47,571 bases of DNA. It comes from a candidate division CPR2 bacterium GW2011_GWC2_39_10 (GTDB lineage: Bacteria; Patescibacteriota; CPR2). Both the position numbers and the translations under genes were made by a program. Location of the stretch: assembly GCA_000993275.1 (NCBI GenBank), contig LBVV01000002.1:23194-70764 (forward strand), given 5' to 3'. How positions within the stretch are numbered: the stretch's first letter is position 1; the number at the start of each line of letters is the position of its first letter. Of the stretch, positions 18,244-26,851 are shown in pieces. The notes under the pieces are model-generated. The model had not been told where the DNA came from. It was given only the letters and a program-made list of their open reading frames with translations, and did not search any database.

Positions 18244-18834
18244 CTAATCACCTATTTGATATCTAGTAAATCTTCGAATCTGAACGTTCTCTCCAAGTTT
18301 TGCAATTACTTCAGTTGTTAAATCATTGATGGTTTTAGAATCATCTCTAACATAAAGTTGATCCATTAAAACGTTTTCTAAGTAAAATTTTTCAATCTTT
18401 CCGTTAATAATTTTTTCCAAAATTTCAGCTGGCTTATTTTGGTCTTTAAGCTGTTCTGTAAAAATTTCTTTTTCTTTGTCCAAGACGTCTTTAGGGACAT
18501 CTTCCCTTACCAGGTAGGTAGGGCAAGCGGCCGCAATGTGCATGGCAACATTATGAACAAAATCTTTGAAATTATCGTTTCGGGCAACAAAATCAGTCTC
18601 TGAATTTACTTCAATTAAGACCCCGATTTTATCACCATGAATATAGGAACCAATAATACCTTCTCTAGTTTCTCTTTCGGCTTTTTTTGCAGCCTTAGCC
18701 TGGCCCTTTTTCCTTAATACATCTTTTGCTTTTTCAAAATCCCCGCTTGTTTCTTCCAGGGCTTTTTTTGCATCCATCATTGGAGCACCTGTCAGCATTC
18801 TTAATTTCTGAACATCTTTTGCGCTTATGGGCAT
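18244..18834 (-). CDS. tsf: translation elongation factor Ts (short form)
   Basis: EF-Ts recycles EF-Tu by exchanging GDP. The N-terminal UBA-like domain (VQKLRMLTGAPMMDAKKALEE) and the TDFVARN motif that contacts EF-Tu are present. At 196 residues it is the short one-core-domain form, also seen in Thermus and many small genomes, rather than the roughly 280-residue E. coli form. It sits 18 bases after rpsB in the same operon. Confidence 0.97.
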   Translation of the reverse strand: MPISAKDVQKLRMLTGAPMMDAKKALEETSGDFEKAKDVLRKKGQAKAAKKAERETREGIIGSYIHGDKIGVLIEVNSETDFVARNDNFKDFVHNVAMHIAAACPTYLVREDVPKDVLDKEKEIFTEQLKDQNKPAEILEKIINGKIEKFYLENVLMDQLYVRDDSKTINDLTTEVIAKLGENVQIRRFTRYQIGD

Positions 18835-18852
18835 ATAAACTCCTACTTTTAT

Positions 18853-19557
18853 TTAAGACACTTCTTCTTTTATTGCAGCTGCCGAGCCTTCTTTAATTGC
18901 ATCTGCGAATGCGCCCGCAAGGTATTGAATAGCCTTAACCGCATCATCATTGCCCGGTATCGGGAAATCAATTGGATCCGGATCCGCATTAGTGTCAACG
19001 ATGCCAAAAACAGGCAAATTTAATTTCTTGGCTTCCTTAACCGCCAGATCTTCTCTGTGGGTATCTATAATGAATACCGCATCCGGAACCTTTTTTAAAT
19101 CTTTAATCCCCCCGAGATAACCCGATAATTTTTCCAATTCTTTTTCTTTTGCCGCTCTATCTTTTTTAGATAGTTGATCGAACTCACCATCTATTTTTTG
19201 CCGTTCCAATTCTTTTAACCTGCCGATTCTTTTTGAAATAGTTTGAAAGTTGGTCATCAGCCCGCCCAGCCATCTATTGTTTATATAGGGCATGTTACAA
19301 TTATTTGCCGCTTCTTCAACAATCGACTTTGCTTGTTTCTTCGTGCCGACAAATAGAATAATTTTGCCTTCGTTCGCAAATTCTTGAGCAGCCTTAAGCG
19401 CGGCGTCAAGATCCGTTTTAGTTTTTGTCAAATCAAAAATATGAACCCCATTTCTTTCCGTATAGATGTACGGCGACATCTTTGGGTTCCATCTAAATGC
19501 TTGGTGGCCAAAATGTACGCCGGCTTCAAGCATATCCTTTAATGATGTTTCTACCAT
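18853..19557 (-). CDS. rpsB: 30S ribosomal protein uS2
   Basis: A 234-residue uS2 with the expected MLEAGVHFGHQAFRWNPKMSPYIY start, 'NNRWLGGLMTNFQTI' and 'FPIPGNDDAVKAIQYL'. It is the first gene of the long operon rpsB-tsf-frr-uppS-prenyl synthase-rseP-proS. It is preceded by a good promoter and a structured leader of about 90 bases that may be the site of S2 autoregulation. Confidence 0.98.
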   Translation of the reverse strand: MVETSLKDMLEAGVHFGHQAFRWNPKMSPYIYTERNGVHIFDLTKTKTDLDAALKAAQEFANEGKIILFVGTKKQAKSIVEEAANNCNMPYINNRWLGGLMTNFQTISKRIGRLKELERQKIDGEFDQLSKKDRAAKEKELEKLSGYLGGIKDLKKVPDAVFIIDTHREDLAVKEAKKLNLPVFGIVDTNADPDPIDFPIPGNDDAVKAIQYLAGAFADAIKEGSAAAIKEEVS

Positions 19558-19576
19558 TTTAATTCCTTTCTTCCGC

Positions 19577-19629
19577 CATATAGCAAGTGCTTAGCCCATA
19601 TAAATGGGAGGAACCAAATGAGCTATATG
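19577..19629 (-). promoter_or_regulatory. structured 5' leader of rpsB, candidate S2 autoregulatory element
   Basis: In the rpsB leader the 8-bp arms CATATAGC and GCTATATG (19622-19629 and 19577-19584) can pair around an internal CCCAT/ATGGG hairpin (19595-19608). The closing arm lies about 20 bases upstream of the rpsB start. S2-responsive rpsB leaders are known in other bacteria; that this is one is inference from shape and position. Confidence 0.4.
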
Positions 19630-19654
19630 TGTGTTATTAATAAAGTCATGAAAT

Positions 19655-19683
19655 ATAATAACATATTCGGGCCTAGTATTCAA
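19655..19683 (-). promoter_or_regulatory. promoter of the rpsB operon
   Basis: The minus strand has TTGAAT (19678-19683), a 17-base spacer, and TATTAT (19655-19660). The transcript should start near 19648, giving a leader of about 90 bases before the rpsB ATG. Confidence 0.65.
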
Positions 19684-19716
19684 CCAATTATTTTAAAGAA
19701 AGTTAACAAAAAGTAC

Positions 19717-19745
19717 TTGATAAATGCTTATCGAAATGGTATCAT
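19717..19745 (+). promoter_or_regulatory. promoter of rpmE (near-leaderless)
   Basis: The plus strand has TTGATA (19717-19722), a 17-base spacer, and TATCAT (19740-19745). The predicted start at about 19752 leaves only about 3 bases before the rpmE ATG at 19755, with no Shine-Dalgarno. Confidence 0.6.
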
Positions 19746-19754
19746 TTATAAGCT

Positions 19755-20039
19755 ATGAAAAAAGAAATACATCCAAATTATGGAAAATCTATTGTCGAAT
19801 GCGCCTGTGGCAACAAATGGGAAACTAAATCTACCATTTCTAGCATTAAGGTTGAACTATGTGCGTCTTGTCATCCTTTTTTTACGGGTAAGCAAAAATT
19901 GATTGATACTGCCGGCAGGGTTGATAAATTTAGGGCAAGAGTTACGGCCGCTGAAGGCTCGAAGGACCAGGTAATCTCCAAAAAAGTCAAGATAGCGGAA
20001 AGATCGGCCAAAAATAAGGAAGAAAAAGACACCAAATAA
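19755..20039 (+). CDS. rpmE: 50S ribosomal protein bL31, zinc-type
   Basis: A 94-residue bL31 with '[10 protein letters not shown]...[43 protein letters not shown]'. The Cys residues (CACG and CASC) mark the zinc-binding form. The tail after about residue 68 is Lys/Glu-rich and longer than in E. coli (70 residues). It is one of the few plus-strand genes, divergent from rpsB and followed by a hairpin and then prfA. Confidence 0.96.
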   Translation: MKKEIHPNYGKSIVECACGNKWETKSTISSIKVELCASCHPFFTGKQKLIDTAGRVDKFRARVTAAEGSKDQVISKKVKIAERSAKNKEEKDTK

Positions 20040-20055
20040 GTACTAAAGAAAATAG

Positions 20056-20080
20056 GCGCTAAAAAAGCGCTTATTTAATT
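20056..20080 (+). terminator. hairpin between rpmE and prfA
   Basis: The stem GCGCT/AGCGC (20056-20070) has a 5-base A loop and is followed by TTATTTAATTT. The short stem suggests a weak or partial terminator, letting some transcripts continue into prfA. Confidence 0.5.
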
Positions 20081-20093
20081 TGTGAGTAAAATT

Positions 20094-21167
20094 ATGGAAC
20101 AAAAAATTAATCAAATTAAAAAAGAATACAATGAACTAACATCCAAGTTAGCGGACCCTGATATTTTAAGCGATATAGATGAATATCAAGAGCTAGCCAA
20201 AAGACAATCCGAATTAAAATCGCTCTTCGATAAGTTTGAGACGCTAGAGTTACTTAAAAAAAATATTGATAGTTCAAAAGAACTGATTGCCGAGGAAACT
20301 GATACGGAGCTAATTTCAATGGCCGAAGAAGAGATTAGAGAAGCCGAATATCGAATTACCGAAATTAATAAAGCTATAGAGCTAGAATTACTGCCTAGAG
20401 ATCCGGATGACGGTAAGCCGGCTATTGTAGAAATACGCGGCGGCGCCGGTGGCGAGGAATCTGCTTTATTTGCGGCCGAATTATTTCGAATGTACTCAAA
20501 ATATGCGGAAAATAAGGGCTGGAAAATCGAGATTATAAGCATAAACGAAACAGAAATAGGCGGACTTAAAGAAAGTATATTTAAAATTAAAGGCCGAGAT
20601 GCTTTTCGTTATTTAAAATATGAAAGCGGTGTTCATCGAGTTCAAAGAGTTCCCAAAACAGAGTCCGGCGGACGAATTCACACTTCAACGGCAACTGTTG
20701 CCGTTTTGCCTGAAGCAAGCGAAGTTGATATTAAAATTGATCCAAATGAAATTAAAGTTGACGTGTATCGTGCTGGCGGTCATGGCGGCCAGAGTGTAAA
20801 TACTACCGATTCGGCTGTGAGGCTTACTCATATTCCAACCGGGCTGGTGGTTATATGTCAGGATGAACGCTCGCAACTAAAAAACCGTGATAAGGCCATG
20901 TCGGTTCTTCGAACCCGTTTGGTGGCTTTAAGAGAAGAAGAGGCGGCGAAAAAACGAGGCGCAGAGCGCAAAAGCCAAATTGGCTCCGGTGACAGATCGG
21001 AAAAAATTAGAACATACAATTTTCCCCAGGATAGAGTTACGGATCATCGAATAAATTACACCACCCATAATTTAGACAACATTCTAGCTGGCGATATAGA
21101 CGAGCTTACTTCAGCCCTAATAGAAGCCGATCAAAAAGCAGCGTTAGAGAGTTTATCGAACCAGTAA
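20094..21167 (+). CDS. prfA: peptide chain release factor 1
   Basis: RF1 reads UAA and UAG and triggers peptide release. The GGQ motif sits in '[26 protein letters not shown]', and the codon-recognition region and C-terminal domain ([23 protein letters not shown]) are intact. The anticodon-like PxT is of RF1 type by overall sequence. I favour ATG 20094 (357 residues); a GTG at 20082 is also in frame and neither has a strong Shine-Dalgarno. The usual prmC methyltransferase gene does not follow; the next gene, htrA, is convergent only 3 bases away. Confidence 0.96.
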   Translation: MEQKINQIKKEYNELTSKLADPDILSDIDEYQELAKRQSELKSLFDKFETLELLKKNIDSSKELIAEETDTELISMAEEEIREAEYRITEINKAIELELLPRDPDDGKPAIVEIRGGAGGEESALFAAELFRMYSKYAENKGWKIEIISINETEIGGLKESIFKIKGRDAFRYLKYESGVHRVQRVPKTESGGRIHTSTATVAVLPEASEVDIKIDPNEIKVDVYRAGGHGGQSVNTTDSAVRLTHIPTGLVVICQDERSQLKNRDKAMSVLRTRLVALREEEAAKKRGAERKSQIGSGDRSEKIRTYNFPQDRVTDHRINYTTHNLDNILAGDIDELTSALIEADQKAALESLSNQ

Positions 21168-21170
21168 TTA

Positions 21171-22343
21171 CTATTTAATTTCCCCAAGTTTAACAATAAC
21201 CCCAATTTCTTTATTATCTCGAAGAACAGTTAGTGTAATATTGTCACCGGCATTATATTTTTGAATCAATTGAGTCAAGCTGTGATTACTGTTAATTTTA
21301 TCATTGTTTATTTTGGTAATTATGTCACCCTCTTTTAGGCCGGCCTTATCTGCTGATGAGCCGGATTTAATGGCCGGTGTATTGGTGCCGGAATAAATCA
21401 TCGCGCCTTCCGATACCGACAGTTTGTTTCTGGAGGCAAGGTCTTTTGTTAGGCCGATATAGGAAATTCCCAAGACCGGCCTCGAGACGTAACCATTTTT
21501 TTCAACGCTAGCCAAAGCCGTTTTTCCTACATTTATCGGAATTGCAAAACCAATGTTTTGACCGCTCTGATCAATAGCGGTATTAATTCCTATAACCTGA
21601 CCCGCTCTATTTACCAGCGGCCCGCCGGAATTACCGGGATTAATAGCTGCATCAGTTTGTAAAACATTATCTAAGGTTGAAACGCTGCCCCTTTCACTGT
21701 CGCCCACCGGCAAAGCCCTGCCGATGCCGGAAATTATACCGTCAGTTACGGTGTTTTGGTATTGCCCCAAAGCATTGCCTATGGCCACTACCGGTTCTCC
21801 TACCTGTAAAACGTCAGAATCGCCCAAATCGACTGATTTTAAACCCTTGGCATTATTTAGCTCTAAAAAAGCTATGTCATATACCGGATCAGTCGCTTTA
21901 ATTTTGGCCGTATACTCGGTGCCGTCATTTGTATATACGGTAAAATTACCGCTAACCCCTTCAACTACGTGCTTATTGGTCATCACCAGGCCGTTTGCAT
22001 TGACAATAAATCCTGTTCCCGAACTCTTTTGACTATAGGTGCCAAACAAGCTACTTTCAAGATGCTCGCCGGCAATAGAAACCACGCTTGGACTAACTTT
22101 TTTAACGATGTCGCTAACATTGGAATTGACTGTTACCTGAACGTCCTCTTTCCTTAAAACACTGCCGGCAGGTAACCCCGAAATGCCACCGTTGCCTTCA
22201 ATTTTACTAAAAGCGTATCCTCCAAGCATCCCAAAGAGTAAGCTTGTAACAATGGATACGGCCAACAAAGACTTAACTTGCTCATGATAAGCCTTTTTGT
22301 TTGCGATGGTAGCGGATTTTTTTTCTTCGGTTTCTTTGTCCAT
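21171..22343 (-). CDS. htrA: membrane-anchored HtrA/DegP-type serine protease
   Basis: A 390-residue protein with a cytoplasmic N-terminus, one transmembrane helix (about residues 27-47), a trypsin-like protease domain and one C-terminal PDZ domain. The triad is visible as H in TNKHVVEG, D in DPVYDIAFLEL, and S in INPGNSGGPLVN. It degrades misfolded envelope proteins. ATG 22343 was chosen because GGAGG lies about 8 bases upstream; the open frame extends further to 22433 but that part overlaps the upstream membrane-protein gene. It is the last gene of lytR-membrane protein-htrA. Confidence 0.95.
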   Translation of the reverse strand: MDKETEEKKSATIANKKAYHEQVKSLLAVSIVTSLLFGMLGGYAFSKIEGNGGISGLPAGSVLRKEDVQVTVNSNVSDIVKKVSPSVVSIAGEHLESSLFGTYSQKSSGTGFIVNANGLVMTNKHVVEGVSGNFTVYTNDGTEYTAKIKATDPVYDIAFLELNNAKGLKSVDLGDSDVLQVGEPVVAIGNALGQYQNTVTDGIISGIGRALPVGDSERGSVSTLDNVLQTDAAINPGNSGGPLVNRAGQVIGINTAIDQSGQNIGFAIPINVGKTALASVEKNGYVSRPVLGISYIGLTKDLASRNKLSVSEGAMIYSGTNTPAIKSGSSADKAGLKEGDIITKINNDKINSNHSLTQLIQKYNAGDNITLTVLRDNKEIGVIVKLGEIK

Positions 22344-22362
22344 TTTTACTCCCTCCTTTAAT

Positions 22363-23169
22363 TTATAATGGCAGCCAGTTAGTAGTAAATACCACAGCCA
22401 CAAATGAAAATGCCCCGATAAGCGCAAACTCAACGGTGACTTTTTTTGTCAACCTTCCTTCTATCATATAATATACCAACCCCCAAAGTACATAATAGGC
22501 GATCAAAACAAAAATTGCGCCAATAGGTATTCCGGCTCCGGCTCCCTGCTTGGGGTAATTTACAGACCAGAAAGCTGACGTTGTGGCAATTTCGGAAATA
22601 ATTAAACTTATAATAGCGTTATAAAGATGAGAATACTTATTTGGAGCCACAAGCATATGTTTGATCAAAAAATGTCCAATCAAATATAACAAAGCGACGT
22701 GAGACAAGAACAAATAGAGCAAGTTTGATATCCAATATAATGAAATATTAATAAGTAGCGACGAACACAAAAAAACCACAATAATTGACAAGGCCATTAG
22801 TAAATTTCTGTAAGTAACCGGCAGGGCCATTTTTTTATATTTAATGGCAACCAAGGAATTGTAGACCAAATTTAGGGAAAATCCAAAAAACAAAGCCATT
22901 GGTATTTGGGCAGTCAAATTTGGGAAATATGCAATAAAAAAATAGGCACTAATATTTAATAGGAACGGGAAAATTAAAAAATCCCATTTATTTTTTAGAT
23001 CAGCCCACTTAAAACCAATTATGTATTGGGTGTATGCTAAATTTAATAACGTTGATGCCGTTAAAAATATCCAGAAAGATTTCATGCTATGCCCCTTTGG
23101 ATAAACAATAGCAATTATCAAAATTAATGCCGAAAAATAACTTAAAATATAATTAATTTTTTGTTGCAT
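22363..23169 (-). CDS. polytopic membrane protein of unknown function
   Basis: A 268-residue protein with about eight hydrophobic helices and few charged loops, typical of an integral membrane protein. No catalytic or transport signature is visible. ATG 23169 was chosen (a TTG at 23184 is in frame); it overlaps the 3' end of lytR by 17 bases, so the two are probably translated together. Its place between lytR and htrA suggests an envelope function, but I recognise no family. Confidence 0.8.
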   Translation of the reverse strand: MQQKINYILSYFSALILIIAIVYPKGHSMKSFWIFLTASTLLNLAYTQYIIGFKWADLKNKWDFLIFPFLLNISAYFFIAYFPNLTAQIPMALFFGFSLNLVYNSLVAIKYKKMALPVTYRNLLMALSIIVVFLCSSLLINISLYWISNLLYLFLSHVALLYLIGHFLIKHMLVAPNKYSHLYNAIISLIISEIATTSAFWSVNYPKQGAGAGIPIGAIFVLIAYYVLWGLVYYMIEGRLTKKVTVEFALIGAFSFVAVVFTTNWLPL

Positions 23170-24523
23170 AGTCTTTTCCAACAATAATTACTATGTCATA
23201 ATCGCTGCCTGTGGCCTTCGCGGCTGTTATCCCAAAATATTTCTCTAAATTCTTGATTGATGCCGACTTTTTTCCACCCGAATAATCTATGATTCTAGTT
23301 TTAGAATAATCCTGAGAATCGGCGTTGCCGACGGAAAGATCTAAATATCCTTCATCCTCCAAATTGGTTTTTGCTGTAGTGGCCAGGCCGGCGATTGTTG
23401 TGCCATTTTCAATTAATATTGAAGCATTTTCGTCTTTATAGTTACTTTCGGGTTTTTTATTGGATAGAAGATCATATACATAATCTTGAATATCCGCGTA
23501 TTTACCAATTCCGGCAACCGGAAATACACAAGATGCATCTCCTATCATGCCGGTTGTTACTAATTTCGTGTTTTCGCCGTCAATAACAACACTGTTTATT
23601 TTGCCGCTATCCATTTTTTTCGAGATATCCATTATTCTTTTTATTTCGTTGGGTTGAAGATTGGTTCTGACATGGTCGCCCATTATTCCGATTAAATCCA
23701 ATACGGTTTTAGGATTAGACAAAGTTCCGAGTGACAAAGCTTTTTCTTTTAAGGATATCATTACTTCTTGCTGCCGCCTTGCCCTATCAAAATCTGACGT
23801 TGTTTGTCTGGATCTTGCGTATTTTAAGGCCGTATCACCATTCATTGAATAAGTCTTCCCGCCATCAAAATTGACAGTCCCTCCCGGATAATGGGGATCA
23901 TACAGATCTTCGGACGGAGTTATGGAAACACCGCCGACAGCATCGATGGCTTTTTTGAAAGCGGTAAAATCCACCTTTGCATAATAATGAATCGGAATGT
24001 CTAAAATATCGGAAACCGCATTTAGGGTAGTCTGTGGGCCGTCGCCTTTTTTATATTGCTCGCCATAAACATAAGCCGAGTTGATTTTATCCCAACCATG
24101 GTTATTTATTTTAACGTAAAAGTCGCGCGGAATAGATATAAGAAGGGCACTATTATCCCTGGTGTTTATACTTGCAACCATTATGGTGTCCGTAAGATCA
24201 GCTCCGGGCCAATCCGGATCCCCGCTACCTAGTAACAGAATGTTGGTTCGTCCGTCTCCTTCCCCCGCCAATGCTGTCGGTTTAAGATTGGCAAGAACCG
24301 TAAAAGGATTTAATCCATTACTAAAGATTTTCTCCAGTGAACTCCACACTCTCCATGAAAAAAAACTTATACCGGACAAAAAAAAGATAATCAAAAGAAT
24401 AACAATTTTCTTTTTTCTGGACCATTTTTTCTTAATCTTTTTCTTCTTATTGTTTATTCTTCCCAACTCGATCTTTTTTGCCGAATCGTTTGCCAGAATG
24501 ATTCTTTGATTTTTATTTACCAT
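23153..24523 (-). CDS. LytR-CpsA-Psr family cell-wall glycopolymer transferase
   Basis: A 456-residue LCP protein, a family that attaches glycopolymers to peptidoglycan from undecaprenyl carriers. A Lys/Arg-rich cytoplasmic tail (about 1-40) precedes a transmembrane helix (about 42-60). The LCP domain shows 'DTIMVASINTRDNSALLISIPRDFYVKI', 'INSAYVYG' and 'ALKYARSRQTTSDFDRARRQQEV', including the conserved Arg residues. A C-terminal LytR_C domain (ILIENGTTIAGLATTAKTNLEDEGY) ends the protein. It heads the lytR-membrane protein-htrA run and is divergent from lepB. Confidence 0.93.
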   Translation of the reverse strand: MVNKNQRIILANDSAKKIELGRINNKKKKIKKKWSRKKKIVILLIIFFLSGISFFSWRVWSSLEKIFSNGLNPFTVLANLKPTALAGEGDGRTNILLLGSGDPDWPGADLTDTIMVASINTRDNSALLISIPRDFYVKINNHGWDKINSAYVYGEQYKKGDGPQTTLNAVSDILDIPIHYYAKVDFTAFKKAIDAVGGVSITPSEDLYDPHYPGGTVNFDGGKTYSMNGDTALKYARSRQTTSDFDRARRQQEVMISLKEKALSLGTLSNPKTVLDLIGIMGDHVRTNLQPNEIKRIMDISKKMDSGKINSVVIDGENTKLVTTGMIGDASCVFPVAGIGKYADIQDYVYDLLSNKKPESNYKDENASILIENGTTIAGLATTAKTNLEDEGYLDLSVGNADSQDYSKTRIIDYSGGKKSASIKNLEKYFGITAAKATGSDYDIVIIVGKDYATKN

Positions 24524-24547
24524 ATCTCCATATAAATTAACTTATTC

Positions 24548-24576
24548 ATTATAAAAAAAATTTCATTGAAATCCAA
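24548..24576 (-). promoter_or_regulatory. promoter of the lytR operon
   Basis: The minus strand has TTGGAT (24571-24576), a 17-base spacer, and TATAAT (24548-24553). The predicted leader is about 18 bases and contains GGAG just before ATG 24523. It overlaps the divergent lepB promoter. Confidence 0.65.
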
Positions 24577-24594
24577 GAGTTTTATTCATATACT
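24566..24594 (+). promoter_or_regulatory. promoter of lepB (leaderless)
   Basis: The plus strand has TTGAAA (24566-24571), a 17-base spacer, and TATACT (24589-24594). The start predicted 7 bases later coincides with the A of the lepB ATG at 24601; no Shine-Dalgarno is present. The -35 boxes of the lepB and lytR promoters overlap by one base. Confidence 0.65.
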
Positions 24595-24600
24595 ATATAT

Positions 24601-25227
24601 ATGTCTAAAAACGATGGTGCTTCCATATTGCTGGAGATTTTCAAAACGGTAATAATCATAGCTGTTATAGTGGTCTCAATAAGAAACTTTGTTGTCCAGC
24701 CATTTTATGTTGTTGGCTCGTCAATGGAGCCATCTTTTCAGAGCAACGATTATCTAATTATTGACGAATTTACTTATCATATCAGACAGCCAAGACGAGG
24801 CGAAGTTATTGTATTAAAGCACCCCGAGCCGGAATGCGACGCTTTTTTAAAGCAGAATTTTTTCGCAAAGCTTTTTGCAAAAGAGCCTTGTCGAAATTAT
24901 ATTAAAAGAATCATTGGAGTTCCGGGAGACGCCGTTAAGGTAGAGGGTGGCAACGTGTACGTCAAATCTAAGGGAACCGGCGACTTTATCATGCTAAACG
25001 AAAATTATATTGATAGCCAGCTTAAAGGCCAAACGCTTGGAAATCAAGTGCGGGAACTTCAAGATGACGAATTTTATGTAATCGGTGACAACAGAGAGCC
25101 CGGCGGAAGTTCCGATTCTAGAGAATGGGGCATATTAAAAAGAGACCATATTGTTGGAAAGACGTGGCTGAGATTATTGCCCAAATATAGTCGAATTACT
25201 ACGCCTGAATATAACACCGGCAACTAG
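24601..25227 (+). CDS. lepB: signal peptidase I
   Basis: A 208-residue S26 peptidase that removes signal peptides from exported proteins. There is one N-terminal transmembrane helix (about 10-32). Catalytic Ser41 is in GSSMEPSF and the Lys general base (K102) in IKRIIGVPGD. The C-terminal box GDNREPGGSSDSREWG is also present. It is monocistronic, with a promoter whose start coincides with the ATG. Its stop codon and that of the convergent parB gene share the sequence CTAG. Confidence 0.97.
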   Translation: MSKNDGASILLEIFKTVIIIAVIVVSIRNFVVQPFYVVGSSMEPSFQSNDYLIIDEFTYHIRQPRRGEVIVLKHPEPECDAFLKQNFFAKLFAKEPCRNYIKRIIGVPGDAVKVEGGNVYVKSKGTGDFIMLNENYIDSQLKGQTLGNQVRELQDDEFYVIGDNREPGGSSDSREWGILKRDHIVGKTWLRLLPKYSRITTPEYNTGN

Positions 25228-26060
25228 TCAAAAAGATTAACAATTCGCTCTAGTTCCTCGTCGCTATAGTAATCAATAATAATTTTGCCGCCTTTTTTAG
25301 AAGGTTGAATTTTTATTTTGGAGCCCATTGCTTCCCGTAATTTATTTTCGAGATCAGAGAAGACTTTTGCTTCCTGTGCACTTTGCTTGGCAGTTATAAT
25401 CTTAGCTTTTTCTTCCACCGCTCGAACATTTAACTTCTGGCTCACTATTTGCTCGTATAGGGCAAGCTGCTTAGCCGGTTCCGGAGTGGCAAGAATTGCC
25501 CTGGCATGACCTTCGGTAATTTTACCGTCAACTAATCCCCTTTTAATTTCGATAGGCAAATTGAGCAGTCTAAGGGTGTTGGCAATAGCCGAACGGCTTC
25601 TACCCATTTTTTTTGCTACTTCTTCTTGGGTCAAATTAAAGTCATCCACCAACCTCTGATAGGCCATTGCTTCCTCTAAAGGATTTAAATCATGCCTTTG
25701 AATATTTTCTATTATGGACACTTCCAGCTTTTGTTGCTCACTATAGGTTCTTATTACAATGGGCACAGTTTTTAAACCGGCAATTTTTGCCGCCCTCAGT
25801 CTTCTCTCGCCGGCTATAAGTTCGTATTCCGTACCCTTTTTAGTAACAATTAAAGGCTGAATTACGCCATGTTCTTTTATAGAATCGGCCAATTCCTTTA
25901 AAGATTCTTCGTCGAAAGTATATCTTGGTTGATTCGGATTTGGACTAATTTTTTCTACATCAATTTCAGTAATATCCGATTGTCTAATTCCTATTGTTTC
26001 TTCAATTAACGGGCTGGTTGGTATGAGAGAATCTAATCCTCTACCTAATCTTTTTGACAT
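25224..26060 (-). CDS. parB: chromosome-partitioning protein ParB
   Basis: A 278-residue CTP-dependent DNA clamp that loads at parS. The start MSKRLGRGLDSLIP is typical. The N-terminal CTPase domain shows 'NPNQPRYTFDEESLKELADSIKEHGVIQPLIV' and GERRLRAAK. The helix-turn-helix (TQEEVAKKMGRSRSAIANTLRLLNLP) and the C-terminal dimerisation segment follow. AAGGAGG precedes the ATG. It overlaps parA by 16 bases. I found no perfect parS palindrome in this window. Confidence 0.96.
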   Translation of the reverse strand: MSKRLGRGLDSLIPTSPLIEETIGIRQSDITEIDVEKISPNPNQPRYTFDEESLKELADSIKEHGVIQPLIVTKKGTEYELIAGERRLRAAKIAGLKTVPIVIRTYSEQQKLEVSIIENIQRHDLNPLEEAMAYQRLVDDFNLTQEEVAKKMGRSRSAIANTLRLLNLPIEIKRGLVDGKITEGHARAILATPEPAKQLALYEQIVSQKLNVRAVEEKAKIITAKQSAQEAKVFSDLENKLREAMGSKIKIQPSKKGGKIIIDYYSDEELERIVNLFD

Positions 26061-26812
26061 CTCTTTATTACCTCCTTTGCTAAATTTTTATATGCGGAAG
26101 CTCCTTTGCAAAATCTGTCGTACTGAAGAATACTTTTGCCGTGACTTGGAGCTTCGGCCAATCTTATATTTCTTGGTATCACGGAGTCAAACAATTGATC
26201 CAAAAAGTGTTTCCGTACCTCTTCTTTAACCTGATGTGACAATACAGTCCTATAATCATACATTGTAAGTACAATGCCTAAAATATCAAGGTATGGATTT
26301 AAATTCATCTTCACCCTGTCAATGGTATGTAAAAGATGACCCAGGCCCTCAAGAGCATAGTACTCGCTTTGGACGGGAATAATAACCTTATCCGCCGCCA
26401 CTAAACCGTTGATAGTGAGGAGACTTAAACTTGGCGGGCAATCGATAATACAATAATCGAACTTTTCTTGAACAGATTCCAAAGCTTTTTTTAGTCTAAA
26501 TTCTCTATTTATGACGCTAACCAGTTCCACTTCAGCAGCTGCCAAAACAGGATCGGAGGGAATCATATAAACATTCTTCGATTCCATTTTTAAGACAGTA
26601 TCGTTTATGGGGACTTGGTCGGTTAAAATTTCGTATAAGCTATTTTTTTTAACTCTTTTGTCTATGCCAAAGCCACTTGACGAATTGGCCTGAGGATCGA
26701 GATCTATAAGCAAAATGCGTTTATCCATTTTGCCCATATAAGCCGCTAAATTTATTGCGGTCGTTGTTTTACCAACCCCACCTTTTTGATTTGTTAATGC
26801 AATTGTTATCAT
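26045..26812 (-). CDS. parA: chromosome-partitioning ATPase ParA/Soj
   Basis: A 255-residue deviant-Walker ATPase that works with ParB in origin segregation. Walker A' is KGGVGKTTTAINLA (residues 10-23), Walker B is YCIIDCPPSLSLL, and the A' box 'RILLIDLDPQANSSSGFG' is present. It lacks an N-terminal regulatory domain, so it is the Soj-type chromosomal form. The promoter lies so close that only about 2 leader bases are predicted. Confidence 0.96.
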   Translation of the reverse strand: MITIALTNQKGGVGKTTTAINLAAYMGKMDKRILLIDLDPQANSSSGFGIDKRVKKNSLYEILTDQVPINDTVLKMESKNVYMIPSDPVLAAAEVELVSVINREFRLKKALESVQEKFDYCIIDCPPSLSLLTINGLVAADKVIIPVQSEYYALEGLGHLLHTIDRVKMNLNPYLDILGIVLTMYDYRTVLSHQVKEEVRKHFLDQLFDSVIPRNIRLAEAPSHGKSILQYDRFCKGASAYKNLAKEVIKRCQKD

Positions 26813-26820
26813 ACAGGATA

Positions 26821-26849
26821 ATTCTATCCTAAAAACGGTTTTTCGGCAA
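26821..26849 (-). promoter_or_regulatory. promoter of parA-parB (near-leaderless)
   Basis: The minus strand has TTGCCG (26844-26849), a 17-base spacer, and TAGAAT (26821-26826). The predicted start at about 26814 is 2 bases before the parA ATG. Confidence 0.6.
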
Positions 26850-26851
26850 TT

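Noticed and set aside
20186-20542. 118-codon minus-strand ORF inside prfA
   Set aside because: It is the antisense shadow of a conserved RF1 coding region, with Ser/Ile-rich low-complexity translation.
22343-22433. Longer N-terminus for HtrA
   Set aside because: The extra 30 codons overlap the upstream membrane-protein gene and lack a Shine-Dalgarno, while ATG 22343 has GGAGG.
25224-26812. parS site near parAB
   Set aside because: I looked for the TGTTNCACGTGNAACA palindrome around parAB and saw none; it may lie outside the window.
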